NCBI GenBank assembly: GCA_964549505.1
Contig: CAZJVD010000001.1
Span: 186,001-250,000 of the forward strand
Reading direction: 5' to 3'
Length of the DNA: 64,000 nt
From: CAZJVD01 sp964549505
GTDB lineage: Bacteria; Bdellovibrionota; UBA1018; CAZJVD01
Shown: positions 43,780-52,543 of the stretch, in pieces
Position numbering within the stretch: the stretch's first letter is position 1
How the letters are laid out: every line of letters begins with the position of its first letter
Program-made: the position numbers and the translations under genes
Notes under the pieces: generated by a model
The model's database searches: none
Told to the model about the DNA's origin: nothing
The model's input: the letters and a program-made list of their open reading frames with translations, nothing else

Positions 43780-44925
43780 CTACGGTGTCTCGGCAGGAAC
43801 GGGTTTTCGACCCTCAAACGGATTCTTCAGTGTCCGGGCTTCAGCCGGAACCACAACCGTCGTGGAACCGTTCAGATCAAAAGCCAGTTGAGCGCCTTGC
43901 AGCGGTGAAAACGCGGAACCGCGCATCCGATACTCGATTCGATCGGGTTGACTCGCTTGGAACCAAATCTTCTCGTTAGCCCTCAGAACGAGCGTCTTTC
44001 CCTGCTCAAGCCTGAACATCATCTCGGCGCGCTCATCGGTTTTGTAGCGAACCCAGACGTTCCCTTTTGTTCGAAACACGAGCTTCTGCAGAATTTCCTC
44101 GGGCTTCAGCGTATCGCCCTTGTTCATGGGGTCTTCCGCGGAAGGTTGCCGCCCTGGTTCCAGCGACGAGCCCGTTTTCTTAGGAGGCGTTGGCTTCCCC
44201 GCCGCATCAGCAAGCGGTGGTATGGGTGCTACGACTACGGGCGGCGCTACCGTAGGCGTCACAGGTGGTGTTGTCACGGGCTTCGCTAACGCGGTCGCCT
44301 GAACTGTTGCTACCGCGGGCGCTGATGGCGCCGCCGTCCCGGGAGCGGTCACGGGCGAGGTCGCAGAAGTCGGCTGGGATGCCGACTGGGCTGTCGGTTG
44401 GCCCGCCTGCTGCGTCGCTTGCGGTGTCGTGGGTTGTCCTAGAATTTGCGGCACAGGCATGCCGTCGTCTGACGTACCGGCGCCGGAACCCTTGAGCTCA
44501 TCTAGATGGCTCTTCTTGACAGCTTTCTTCGCGTATCTGAAATGCAGAGCAGAACCTCCGCCCACGATCAAACACAGAACAACGAGGACCCAGAGCGGTT
44601 TCGAGTTTCGCGACTCGTCCGTCTCCTCAAAAGCATAACCGGTGACGACCTTTCGCTTTCCTTCGATCGCCGTGCATTGCTCGTCGAGGAATGGAGTGAA
44701 CTGTGCCAGAAGACCTTGCGGATCGAGACCTATATACCGCGCGTACGAAATAGCAAAACCACGCACGAAAGGTTTCGCCGGTAGTTCAACATACTGATCG
44801 GCTTCAAGTGCATGGATGAGTTTGATATTGATCTTCGTCGCTGAAGCAACCTGTTCGGAAGTAATCCCGCGCTTTTCGCGTTCGGTACGAAGGAACGCGC
44901 CTAATCCATCGACCGAGACAGTCAT
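43780..44925 (-). CDS. RodZ-like cytoskeletal/HTH membrane protein
   Basis: A 381-residue protein with the RodZ plan: an N-terminal helix-turn-helix of the Cro-like HTH_25 type (LGAFLRTEREKRGITSEQVASATKI), one transmembrane helix (about 115-135), a Pro/Thr/Ala/Gln-rich linker of about 120 residues, and a C-terminal beta domain (DUF4115-like, VWVRYKTDERAEMMFRLEQG). RodZ links MreB to the elongation machinery. The ATG at 44925 has GGAG 8 nt upstream. It follows the methyltransferase and TPR genes on the minus strand. Confidence 0.85.
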   Translation of the reverse strand: MTVSVDGLGAFLRTEREKRGITSEQVASATKINIKLIHALEADQYVELPAKPFVRGFAISYARYIGLDPQGLLAQFTPFLDEQCTAIEGKRKVVTGYAFEETDESRNSKPLWVLVVLCLIVGGGSALHFRYAKKAVKKSHLDELKGSGAGTSDDGMPVPQILGQPTTPQATQQAGQPTAQSASQPTSATSPVTAPGTAAPSAPAVATVQATALAKPVTTPPVTPTVAPPVVVAPIPPLADAAGKPTPPKKTGSSLEPGRQPSAEDPMNKGDTLKPEEILQKLVFRTKGNVWVRYKTDERAEMMFRLEQGKTLVLRANEKIWFQASQPDRIEYRMRGSAFSPLQGAQLAFDLNGSTTVVVPAEARTLKNPFEGRKPVPAETP

Positions 44926-44952
44926 TGGTGCGGCTCCATCATGATCCAAGCG

Positions 44953-45723
44953 TCACGGTACATTTCTAAGCGCTTCCAGTGAGCGCTCGGCAAAATCCGT
45001 TCCTGGAAAAAGCTGCGAGACTTCGAAAAGTTTTTTTCGTGCAAGATCGTTCTGATGATTTTGAAGATAAGCCATTCCGAGGGCTAAATGAGCCTCGCCG
45101 TAACGACTGCACGCATCCATGGTTGCGCCTTTGAGATCCTTGATGGCATCCGCCGCTTTGGACTCACGCAAGAAAAGCTGCGCTCGATAAAAGCGCGCGA
45201 CGCATGCTTCCTTGGGTTCTTCACGAATCGCTAAGTCGAGATGAAAGCGCGAGACGGTGTACTTGCCCCGCTGATAGTTCAGAACACCGAGATTTGTTCG
45301 CGCCTTGAAGGCTTCGTAGCTCAGATTATCATTGGCCGCTTTTTGCAGATACGTTTCGGCCTCTGCGTACTGCCCGGCGTCCATCAAAAGTTTTCCAAGT
45401 GTGTTGTTCGCAACCGAGTAATCAGGTTTGAGCTCGACCGAGCGACGTGCTGACGCGATCGCACTGGTCAGATCCTGTTTTAGAAAGAATGCGAGCGCCT
45501 TGGTGTGATGAAGATCAGGATTGTCAGGAGCAAGCGTCTCGGCTTGCTTCAGTGCTTGGAGCGCCCCAACGGGATCGCGTTCCAGAATAGCTCCGTTGGC
45601 GACTTGGATCATCATGACCCCGCGTGCTTCCGGAGTCAGTTTCGGACGATCGTCCCCATCGCGCGTCTCCATGCCTGCGCACCGACAAAACACCAGCACG
45701 ACGGCTAAGCTCAGCAATCTCAT
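44953..45723 (-). CDS. TPR-repeat exported protein (PilF/PilW-like)
   Basis: A 256-residue protein with an N-terminal signal sequence ending in a poor lipobox (FCRC-AG, Cys at about 14-16) and then about six tetratricopeptide repeats (for example HTKALAFFLKQDLTSAIASARRSVELKPDYSVANNTLGKLL). PilF-type TPR lipoproteins help assemble type IV pilus secretins; the resemblance is structural, so the role is tentative. There is a 27-nt gap to the RodZ-like gene, which it probably shares a transcript with. Confidence 0.75.
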   Translation of the reverse strand: MRLLSLAVVLVFCRCAGMETRDGDDRPKLTPEARGVMMIQVANGAILERDPVGALQALKQAETLAPDNPDLHHTKALAFFLKQDLTSAIASARRSVELKPDYSVANNTLGKLLMDAGQYAEAETYLQKAANDNLSYEAFKARTNLGVLNYQRGKYTVSRFHLDLAIREEPKEACVARFYRAQLFLRESKAADAIKDLKGATMDACSRYGEAHLALGMAYLQNHQNDLARKKLFEVSQLFPGTDFAERSLEALRNVP

Positions 45724-45768
45724 CATCTATGTTTAAGATTATGTCCTAGAAAAACTTCAGTCAAAACC

Positions 45769-46899
45769 CTAGTGAAAATAAAGAACAGCGGCCGACTCGA
45801 CATGATGAGTCTGCGGGAAAAAATCGAACACCGCCGCCTTTTCAACATGGGCTCCCAGACTCTCCAAGCGAGACAGATCGCGCGCCCAGGCATCTGGCTC
45901 ACAACCCACAAGCACCATCTTCGTTACACCCGTGGTCCGAAGAGCGTCCGTCAACTGCTTGACGAAATCAGGAACACCCTCAACCCATAGTCCCTGGCGC
46001 GGTGGATCGATGATCGCGAAGACGGGCGTGCCGTCCTCCGACGATTCTGCGCGCTTCGTGAGCATCGCCCACTCTAAAGCTGTTTTCTTCGTGAGTTGAA
46101 CCGTACTCGGCGCATCCGCCGACAGCGTTCCCCAACGATCGATGATCTCCGTTTTCGGAGCGCGCGCCCAAAGTCCGCGCGAAAGATTTCCGTCTCCCCC
46201 AAAAAGATCGAGGACCGCGTATCCGTCGGGGTAGTTTTCGCCGATCCAGTCCTGAAGGCGTTTGTTCTGCTCGTCGTTGATCTGTCGAAAACCAGCCGCC
46301 GCGTGGGGGCGATCCCGAAAAACTTCGACCTGACCGCTTGGCATGAGCGCGAGCTCAAGCTTGTGTTCCTTGTCAGCCTGAATCTCGGGCGAAAGCCTTA
46401 GTTTCTCGATCGTTTCATTGATCTCGGGACGAGCAATGGGACAACTCGCGATGTCGACGATGGTGTGCGAACGACGCGCATAAAATCCGAGCTGACCCTT
46501 CAGCGTGCGAACCTGAACGCGATTCCGATAGCCGTATGCGCTTTCTGCAGGAAACTCTTCCCAAGGGATGGTCTCGGCCGAACCCAGCTGCACGCGCTTC
46601 AGCGCATGCTGGACACCCGACTTTTTCGTCTCCCATTGCGTGCCGTAAGGCAGATGCTGCCACTCACAACCGCCGCAACGACCAAACACCGCGCATCGTG
46701 GCTCCGTCCGAGTCGACGAACGCTCCAAAACCTCTTCCGTCTCGGCCTCGGCGAATCGTTTCTCGTCGGTCGTCACGCGCACCCGAACACGGTCGCCCGG
46801 CGCTGTCTGCGGAACGAAGACTCGCTTCCCCGACGGGAGAGTGCCGACACCGGCGCCGCCTCGGGACAGATCGTGGATGAGAATTTCGGGATTGTTCAC
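45769..46899 (-). CDS. TrmA/RlmD-family RNA uracil-5 methyltransferase
   Basis: A 376-residue enzyme that methylates C5 of a uridine in rRNA or tRNA. It has an N-terminal TRAM domain and iron-sulfur cysteines in CAVFGRCGGC plus the later CPI. The SAM site is VLDLFGGDGNLS, IIDPPRQGL follows, and the catalytic Cys is in VGCEPDAWARDL, with FFPQTHHVES at the end. I take GTG 46899 as the start because a promoter (46907-46935) lies directly upstream and overlaps a TTG frame start at 46935. RlmD and RlmC both have this layout; the target base is not decidable here. Confidence 0.88.
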   Translation of the reverse strand: MNNPEILIHDLSRGGAGVGTLPSGKRVFVPQTAPGDRVRVRVTTDEKRFAEAETEEVLERSSTRTEPRCAVFGRCGGCEWQHLPYGTQWETKKSGVQHALKRVQLGSAETIPWEEFPAESAYGYRNRVQVRTLKGQLGFYARRSHTIVDIASCPIARPEINETIEKLRLSPEIQADKEHKLELALMPSGQVEVFRDRPHAAAGFRQINDEQNKRLQDWIGENYPDGYAVLDLFGGDGNLSRGLWARAPKTEIIDRWGTLSADAPSTVQLTKKTALEWAMLTKRAESSEDGTPVFAIIDPPRQGLWVEGVPDFVKQLTDALRTTGVTKMVLVGCEPDAWARDLSRLESLGAHVEKAAVFDFFPQTHHVESAAVLYFH

Positions 46900-46906
46900 T
46901 CGGTGC

Positions 46907-46935
46907 GTTATGCTTTTTCCGAACCGAAAAGTCAA
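46907..46935 (-). promoter_or_regulatory. Promoter for a probable leaderless RNA methyltransferase message
   Basis: Minus-strand TTGACT, a 17-nt spacer and CATAAC; the -10 box ends 7 nt before the GTG at 46899. Transcription should therefore begin at or next to the start codon, and no Shine-Dalgarno is present. Confidence 0.6.
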
Positions 46936-46979
46936 GTTTTCCCCGTTTCTATGGTATGGGAAAGAAACCGTTTATTGTC

Positions 46980-48785
46980 ATGACGTCTAACGCCAAACAC
47001 ATTCGCAACTTTTGTATCATCGCGCACATCGATCACGGCAAATCCACACTCGCTGACCGTCTTCTCGAAGCAACCGGCACCGTATCCAAGCGCGAAATGC
47101 AGGCGCAGTACCTCGACAACATGGATATCGAACGGGAACGCGGGATCACCATCAAAGCGCAGAGCGTCCGTCTCAAATACCGCGCTAAAGACGGTCACGA
47201 CTATATTCTGAATCTCATCGATACACCCGGCCACGTGGACTTCACCTATGAGGTTTCGAGATCGCTAGCGGCGTGCGAAGGCGCGATCCTGGTCGTCGAT
47301 GCCGCTCAAGGTGTCGAAGCGCAGACGCTCGCAAACGTTTTCATGGCTATCGACGAAGATCTTGAGATCTTACCTGTGATCAACAAGGTCGATCTGCCAT
47401 CAGCGGAGCCAGACCGCGTGATCAAAGAGATCGACGAAACGATTGGACTCGTCGATACGACCCGATCCGTTCTTGCGAGTGCAAAAAGCGGGTTAGGTAT
47501 CAACGAGGTTCTCGAAGGCGTCGTAAAATATTTTCCGCCGCCCGATAACTTTGACGAGAAACCATTGCGCGCTCTGATCTTTGACAGTTGGTTTGACCCT
47601 TATCAGGGTGTTGTTTCGCTTTGTCGCATTTTCGAAGGTTCGGTCCGGCCTGGAATGAAAATTCGGCTCTATCACTCGGGCCGTTCGTTCGAAGTTCAAA
47701 AAGTCGGCGTGTTTTCTCCACGGTTTGTTGAGGTCGATCAGATCGCAAGCGGCGAAGTCGGCGCGATCATTTGCGGGATCAAAGAAGTCCGCGAGATGAA
47801 GATGGGCGACACCATCATGGATGAAAACAATCCAGCCGCTGAAGCGCTCTCAGGGTTCAAAGAAGCCAAGCCCATGGTTTTTTCGGGCGTGTACCCGATC
47901 AATTCTGACGAGTTCAACGATCTCAAGGAAGCTCTCGAAAAGTTACGCCTCAATGACTCGGCCATCAGCTGGGAACCGGAGACGTCGAACGCACTCGGCT
48001 TCGGGTTTCGTTGCGGATTCTTGGGACTGCTCCATATGGAGATCGTTCAAGAACGGCTTGAGCGCGAGTTCAATCTCAGTCTCATCACGACCGCGCCGTC
48101 CGTCGTCTATCACGTCACGTTGATCAACGGTGATCTCGTCACAGTCGATAATCCCGCAAAACTTCCCGATCCGATCAAGATTGACCGCATCGATGAACCT
48201 TATATCAAGATGTCGTTACACTTACCGGCGACGTACATGGGTGCCGTCATGTCGCTTTGTAATGATCGACGTGGAATTCAGGAAAAAATGGACTACATCA
48301 CGAACGATCGCGTGACGTTGGTCTATCTCATCCCACTCAGCGAGATGGTTTTTGATTTTTATGATCGCCTGAAAAGTATGACCAAGGGATACGCGTCGAT
48401 GGACTATGAGTTGTACGACTATCGCCCTTCCGATCTCGTCAAACTCGATATCCTTATCAACAACGACAAAGTCGATGCACTCAGCTTAATCATTCATCGT
48501 GACAAGGCCGCTCCGCGCGGACGCGACCTCGTGGAAAAAATGAAAGGCCTCATCGAACGACAAATGTTCGAAGTCGCTATCCAGGCTGCGATCGGCTCCA
48601 AAATCATCGCGCGCGAAACTATCTCCGCCATGCGAAAGAACGTCACTGCCAAGTGTTACGGCGGCGACATCACCCGTAAGCGCAAACTCCTCGAGAAACA
48701 AAAAGAGGGCAAAAAGCGCATGAAGCAGATCGGCAGCGTCGAAATTCCGCAGGAAGCCTTCCTCGCGGTGCTCAAGATCGATTAG
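46980..48785 (+). CDS. lepA: Elongation factor 4 (LepA)
   Basis: A 601-residue ribosome back-translocase GTPase. G1 HIDHGKST is near residue 20, the T in GITIKAQ is switch I, G3 DTPGHVDFTYEVSR, G4 NKVDLPSA, and the LepA-specific C-terminal domain ends with KCYGGDITRKRKLLEKQKEGKKRMK. ATG 46980 gives the usual length; ATG 46956 would add eight residues, and neither has a clear Shine-Dalgarno. It is divergent from the methyltransferase gene. The stop codon is the first base of the second 28-bp hairpin repeat. Confidence 0.97.
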   Translation: MTSNAKHIRNFCIIAHIDHGKSTLADRLLEATGTVSKREMQAQYLDNMDIERERGITIKAQSVRLKYRAKDGHDYILNLIDTPGHVDFTYEVSRSLAACEGAILVVDAAQGVEAQTLANVFMAIDEDLEILPVINKVDLPSAEPDRVIKEIDETIGLVDTTRSVLASAKSGLGINEVLEGVVKYFPPPDNFDEKPLRALIFDSWFDPYQGVVSLCRIFEGSVRPGMKIRLYHSGRSFEVQKVGVFSPRFVEVDQIASGEVGAIICGIKEVREMKMGDTIMDENNPAAEALSGFKEAKPMVFSGVYPINSDEFNDLKEALEKLRLNDSAISWEPETSNALGFGFRCGFLGLLHMEIVQERLEREFNLSLITTAPSVVYHVTLINGDLVTVDNPAKLPDPIKIDRIDEPYIKMSLHLPATYMGAVMSLCNDRRGIQEKMDYITNDRVTLVYLIPLSEMVFDFYDRLKSMTKGYASMDYELYDYRPSDLVKLDILINNDKVDALSLIIHRDKAAPRGRDLVEKMKGLIERQMFEVAIQAAIGSKIIARETISAMRKNVTAKCYGGDITRKRKLLEKQKEGKKRMKQIGSVEIPQEAFLAVLKID

Positions 48786-48812
48786 GTGCGGACCACCTTT
48801 CGTGGATGCACC
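48785..48812. repeat. 28-bp hairpin repeat, copy 2 (after lepA)
   Basis: GGTGCGGACCAC-CTTTC-GTGGATGCACC, matching copy 1 (26504-26531) in 26 of 28 bases. It starts at the last base of the lepA stop codon. Confidence 0.85.
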
Positions 48813-48830
48813 GCGCCTGCGGGTAACGGT

Positions 48831-48848
48831 ACTTCCCCCGGGGGAAGT
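48831..48848. terminator. 18-bp perfect palindrome between convergent genes
   Basis: ACTTCCCCCGGGGGAAGT is self-complementary and sits between the lepA end and the stop of the convergent small exported protein. It lacks a T-run on either side, so it may be a weak bidirectional terminator or a protein-binding site. Confidence 0.45.
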
Positions 48849-48850
48849 GC

Positions 48851-49306
48851 CTATTTACTTAACGTCGAAACCTGGCGCTCGAGTTCTTTCAGGCGTGCTT
48901 CAAGTCTTTCGATCTGCACTGCAACCCCAACCGATGAAATCGGTGAGTCCACGATCTGTATCACGGACGGATCGGACCACACCGCGTCGATATCGATCAT
49001 CAGGTAGACGAACTTACTGTGGTCCGCAAGATCCTGGCTCGTAGCCTCACCAATAATAGTACGAAAATTAGCTGCGCACGCACCGGCGTTGCTCCTAGGA
49101 GTTACCCAACGGGCTACCGTTTCGTTATCAACAGCTAGATAGCAGATGTAGTTTGCATCGTAGGACGGATCAGCAGAGGAACCTAAAGGTACCGAGCCTG
49201 CAGTTACCTTAGCCGCTCTCGCTGAAATCTTCCGACCTGCATTTGCGGACTCAGGTGTAAGCATCAACAAACTGATAGCAAAAACAACCCCGATCACCGA
49301 TTTCAT
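48851..49306 (-). CDS. Small exported protein with C-terminal coiled coil, unknown function
   Basis: A 151-residue protein with a signal peptide (cleavage near ANA-GR at about residue 23), a compact middle domain with two cysteines (YICYL, GACAAN), and a short Leu/Glu-rich coiled-coil end (QIERLEARLKELERQVSTL). The ATG at 49306 has a strong Shine-Dalgarno GGAGG. Its stop is next to the palindrome at 48831. The helical end resembles trimerisation tails. No family recognised. Confidence 0.72.
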   Translation of the reverse strand: MKSVIGVVFAISLLMLTPESANAGRKISARAAKVTAGSVPLGSSADPSYDANYICYLAVDNETVARWVTPRSNAGACAANFRTIIGEATSQDLADHSKFVYLMIDIDAVWSDPSVIQIVDSPISSVGVAVQIERLEARLKELERQVSTLSK

Positions 49307-49496
49307 GGATCCTCCTAAAATCACTTTAGACCTGCGCCGGTCCTACCCCCCCCTCGCGCATCTCGTCAACACGACCCCGTAAGCGCGCCCATATTGAGGA
49401 AACCGTCACTTGCGCCGGCACAAGCACAGTTGCAGCAAAACACACCGTTTACATGACTCACTATAGCTACCAAAAGTAGCCAGACACCATTTGGTA

Positions 49497-49502
49497 TATA
49501 CT
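49497..49502 (+). promoter_or_regulatory. -10-like box just before the signal peptidase-like gene
   Basis: TATACT lies 10 nt upstream of the ATG at 49513, with no good -35 and no Shine-Dalgarno, so the message may have almost no leader. A GCTAC-CAAAA-GTAGC hairpin lies about 20 nt further upstream. Confidence 0.3.
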
Positions 49503-49512
49503 CCGTTCATCC

Positions 49513-50271
49513 ATGGCCGACACGACGACCACCGCAGCGCCGACACCCCCCACTCCTGTCATGGCAACACCTTCGGCTCTCACGCGCTGGCTCCGTAGTC
49601 CGAATACGCGCATAGCCTGGGACTACGCAAAAGTTCTGATCGTGATCTGGTTTCTGGCGATTCTCGCGCGCGCGTTTTTGTTCGAAACGTTTCGAATGCC
49701 GTCGAGTGCGATGTCCCCAACCATCGAGCAGGGCGATCTCGTGGCCGCTTCGAAGTGGCCGTTCGGCCTTCGCCTGAGCCGCGAATCCGAGCCTATGATC
49801 GACGGCCGCAACCCCAATCTCGGTGAACTCGTGACCTTCGTCCTTCAGCGACCGTCACAGTACACTTTCATCAAGCGCGTCGTTGGACTTCAGAACGACC
49901 GTATCGAGGTCCGCGAAGGTCATCTGTATCGAAACGGTGTTCAAGCACCGTACTTTCCGAACACCTCCGCGGACTCAGCCAACTCAAACGATTGTGGCGA
50001 AGAAGAGCTCAACGGGGCTCGGCACACGATCTGTCTGCGTCTTCCGATCATGGCCGACCTGCCCGAAACCGTCGTTCCCGAAGGACAGGTTTTCGTACTT
50101 TCGGATCAACGGACGCGGGGATCCAGTCCTCATCCTTCCGGATTGATTCCGATTTCTGCGCTTCGCTCCAAGCCTGTTTTCGTATGGATGTCCGTCGATC
50201 CACTCGGAAAGGGCGTTTTATCGATTTTTCCGGCCCTGCGATCGAATCGCCTATTGCGCACCGTGCGATGA
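49513..50271 (+). CDS. lepB: Signal peptidase I homologue lacking the catalytic serine
   Basis: A 252-residue type I signal peptidase-like protein. A Thr/Pro-rich N-terminus precedes one membrane helix (about 38-55). Box B reads PSSAMSPT (63-70), so Ala66 replaces the nucleophilic Ser of the family pattern PSGSMxPT. Box D is present with general-base Lys121 in FIKRVVGL. Box E reads SDQRTRGSSPHPSG instead of GDNRxxSxDSR. It is therefore probably a non-peptidase relative or uses another residue. The ATG at 49513 has no Shine-Dalgarno. It precedes pyrB by 24 nt and may share its transcript. Confidence 0.82.
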   Translation: MADTTTTAAPTPPTPVMATPSALTRWLRSPNTRIAWDYAKVLIVIWFLAILARAFLFETFRMPSSAMSPTIEQGDLVAASKWPFGLRLSRESEPMIDGRNPNLGELVTFVLQRPSQYTFIKRVVGLQNDRIEVREGHLYRNGVQAPYFPNTSADSANSNDCGEEELNGARHTICLRLPIMADLPETVVPEGQVFVLSDQRTRGSSPHPSGLIPISALRSKPVFVWMSVDPLGKGVLSIFPALRSNRLLRTVR

Positions 50272-50295
50272 TCGAGTAGTCTTTGGTCTCCGAGA

Positions 50296-51261
50296 ATGAC
50301 GAAAACGAAGCCCCAAATAGGGCATCTTCTCGGCACACAAGGGTTGGCCGAAAACGATGTCCGGACCATCCTAGACCTCGCAAAATCCATTAAAAAGGCA
50401 GGCACCCACACTTCGACTGAGAGCTCCGGCGAGCAGTGGCTCCGCGGAAAAACAGTCGCCAATCTTTTCTTCGAAGACTCCACACGCACGCGCAACTCGT
50501 TTGAGCTCGCTTCACGCAAACTGGGCGCTTCGGTGCTGAACTTCGGTGCTTCGAGTTCCAGTCTCTCAAAGGGCGAAACGCTCATTGATACCGTTCGCAC
50601 GATCGCCGCCATGAAACCGCATTGTCTCGTCGTTCGACACTCGTGCGCGGGCAGCCCACATTTTCTAGCCTCTCAGTTGAATCTTCCGGTCGTGAACGCC
50701 GGCGACGGCTTCCACGAACACCCGACCCAAGGACTCCTCGACGTCCTCACAATGGAAGAACACTTAGGTACGGTTCGGGGCAAACATGTTTTGATCATGG
50801 GCGATATCGCGCATAGCCGGGTCGCTCGTTCTAACATCTATCTTTTGCGGACCCTGGGCGCGACCGTCTCAATCTGCGGCCCCCCCACGCTGATGCCGCC
50901 CTCACCTCAAGCACTCGGTGTTGAGTTCTCATTTCGCCCGGAAACATTGTTGCCGAAGGCCGACGTCGTCATGACACTAAGAATTCAGTTTGAGCGACAG
51001 AACAGTGCTCAGATCCCGTCGATCTCAGAATACCAACGGTTCTGGGGCCTCAATCAAGAACGTGCGCGACTCCTCAAACCAAGTGCCATCATCATGCATC
51101 CAGGACCGATGAATCGTGGTGTCGAGCTCGATGCCGAAGTTGCCGATGGTCCGCGCTCGGTGATTCTCGATCAGGTTTCAAACGGCGTGGTGATCCGGAT
51201 GGCAGTACTGGGACTTGTCGTAGCCCCAGAGGAAGCGATGGCATGGAAAAAGACTCGATAG
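50296..51261 (+). CDS. pyrB: Aspartate carbamoyltransferase catalytic chain
   Basis: A 321-residue enzyme that carbamoylates aspartate, the first committed step of pyrimidine synthesis. The carbamoyl-phosphate motif STRTR is at 62-66 and HPTQ at 142-145. The aspartate-side residues (MTLRIQFERQ) and the C-terminal HPGPMNRG are intact. No regulatory pyrI subunit follows; pyrC overlaps its end by 19 nt. It starts the pyrB-pyrC-carA unit, downstream of the signal peptidase-like gene. Confidence 0.96.
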   Translation: MTKTKPQIGHLLGTQGLAENDVRTILDLAKSIKKAGTHTSTESSGEQWLRGKTVANLFFEDSTRTRNSFELASRKLGASVLNFGASSSSLSKGETLIDTVRTIAAMKPHCLVVRHSCAGSPHFLASQLNLPVVNAGDGFHEHPTQGLLDVLTMEEHLGTVRGKHVLIMGDIAHSRVARSNIYLLRTLGATVSICGPPTLMPPSPQALGVEFSFRPETLLPKADVVMTLRIQFERQNSAQIPSISEYQRFWGLNQERARLLKPSAIIMHPGPMNRGVELDAEVADGPRSVILDQVSNGVVIRMAVLGLVVAPEEAMAWKKTR

Positions 51262-52541
51262 CGATCACAAACGGTCGCATCCTCGATCCAGCACAGGGTC
51301 TCGATATCGAAGGAAATCTTCTCATCGAGAACGGACGCATCAAAGCGATCACTCCCTTAAGCCAAGCCGTAATTGCGAACGACTACGCACAAACGATCGA
51401 TGCAAAAGGTTGCTATGTTCTCCCGGGATTGATCGACCCCCACGTTCATCTGCGCGAACCCGGACAGGAGTACAAAGAGACGATCGAGACGGGCACGCGG
51501 GCGGCGATTCAAGGCGGATTCACGACCGTCGCGTGTATGGCGAACACCAATCCAGTGAACGACAATCCTTACGTCACGGCTTACATTCGCGAAAAAGCGA
51601 AGAGCACCGGACATTGCGAAGTGATCCCGGTCGGCGCTGTCAGTAAAGGTCTCAAAGGCATCGAACTCGCTGAGATTGGCGGCATGATTGCCGAAGGCGC
51701 GCGCGCCATCAGCGATGACGGCATTCCTGTCATGAACTCCTACCTGATGCGTAAAGCGCTCGATTACTCGAAAGCTTTTGATGTCCCGGTCATCACGCAT
51801 GCCGAAGATCATCACCTTGTTGGACAAGGAGTGATGACCGAAGGCGCTCTTTCAAACGAACTCGGTTTGCGCGGAATCCCTCGCGCTGCCGAAGAGATTC
51901 TCGTCGCACGCGACATCGCACTCGTACGACTCACGGGCGCACGGCTCCACATTGCCCATGTATCGACACGCGAAGCGATCGAACATATTCGTCGTGCCAA
52001 AGAAGACGGACTTCCGGTCACAGCAGAAGTCACGCCTCACCATCTTTTTTTGACCGCCGATCTCATCCGCACCTACGACACGCGCTTCAAGATGGCTCCG
52101 CCGCTTCGTGAACAAGAAGATGCGGAAGCGCTCCGGCAAGCCCTGTCCAATGGCGTCCTTGACATGATCGCGTCGGATCACGCGCCTCACGGACTTGTGG
52201 ACAAAGCGGTCGAGTTCGACCGCGCGGCTTGCGGTGTAGTTGGCCTGGAAACATCGGCTGCCGTGACGTTCCGTCTCGTTCAGGATCAGACACTTGGACT
52301 CATGCGTTGGGTAGAATCCCTGACACTCGCACCAGCACGATTGTTAAAGCTCGATGCTGGGACACTTAAAACGGGAGCCGCCGCAGATGTCTGCGTCTTT
52401 AATCCAAAATCATTATGGAATCTCGACACCGAGCATCTAGCGTCAAAGAGTCGGAATTCTCCTTTTTTGGGTCGGTCACTTCAGGGTAGGGTTAGAGCTA
52501 CAATTGTTCGCGGAAGGGTGTCTTGGATTCTCGAGACCTAG
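51243..52541 (+). CDS. pyrC: Dihydroorotase, class I
   Basis: A 432-residue zinc amidohydrolase that closes carbamoyl-aspartate to dihydroorotate. The metal motif DPHVHLREPG has His67 and His69. Further family motifs are ISDDGIPV, HAEDHH, IAHVSTREA and SDHAPH. The ATG at 51243 lies inside the pyrB end and is preceded by GAGGAAG, so coupled translation is likely. The stop is followed 2 nt later by the carA start. Confidence 0.96.
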   Translation: MEKDSIAITNGRILDPAQGLDIEGNLLIENGRIKAITPLSQAVIANDYAQTIDAKGCYVLPGLIDPHVHLREPGQEYKETIETGTRAAIQGGFTTVACMANTNPVNDNPYVTAYIREKAKSTGHCEVIPVGAVSKGLKGIELAEIGGMIAEGARAISDDGIPVMNSYLMRKALDYSKAFDVPVITHAEDHHLVGQGVMTEGALSNELGLRGIPRAAEEILVARDIALVRLTGARLHIAHVSTREAIEHIRRAKEDGLPVTAEVTPHHLFLTADLIRTYDTRFKMAPPLREQEDAEALRQALSNGVLDMIASDHAPHGLVDKAVEFDRAACGVVGLETSAAVTFRLVQDQTLGLMRWVESLTLAPARLLKLDAGTLKTGAAADVCVFNPKSLWNLDTEHLASKSRNSPFLGRSLQGRVRATIVRGRVSWILET

Positions 52542-52543
52542 TC

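Noticed and set aside
49455..49466. GACTCACTATAG, similar to a T7 phage promoter core
   Set aside because: The upstream TAATAC part is absent, the match is 12 bases and no phage polymerase gene is known here; chance is the simplest reading.
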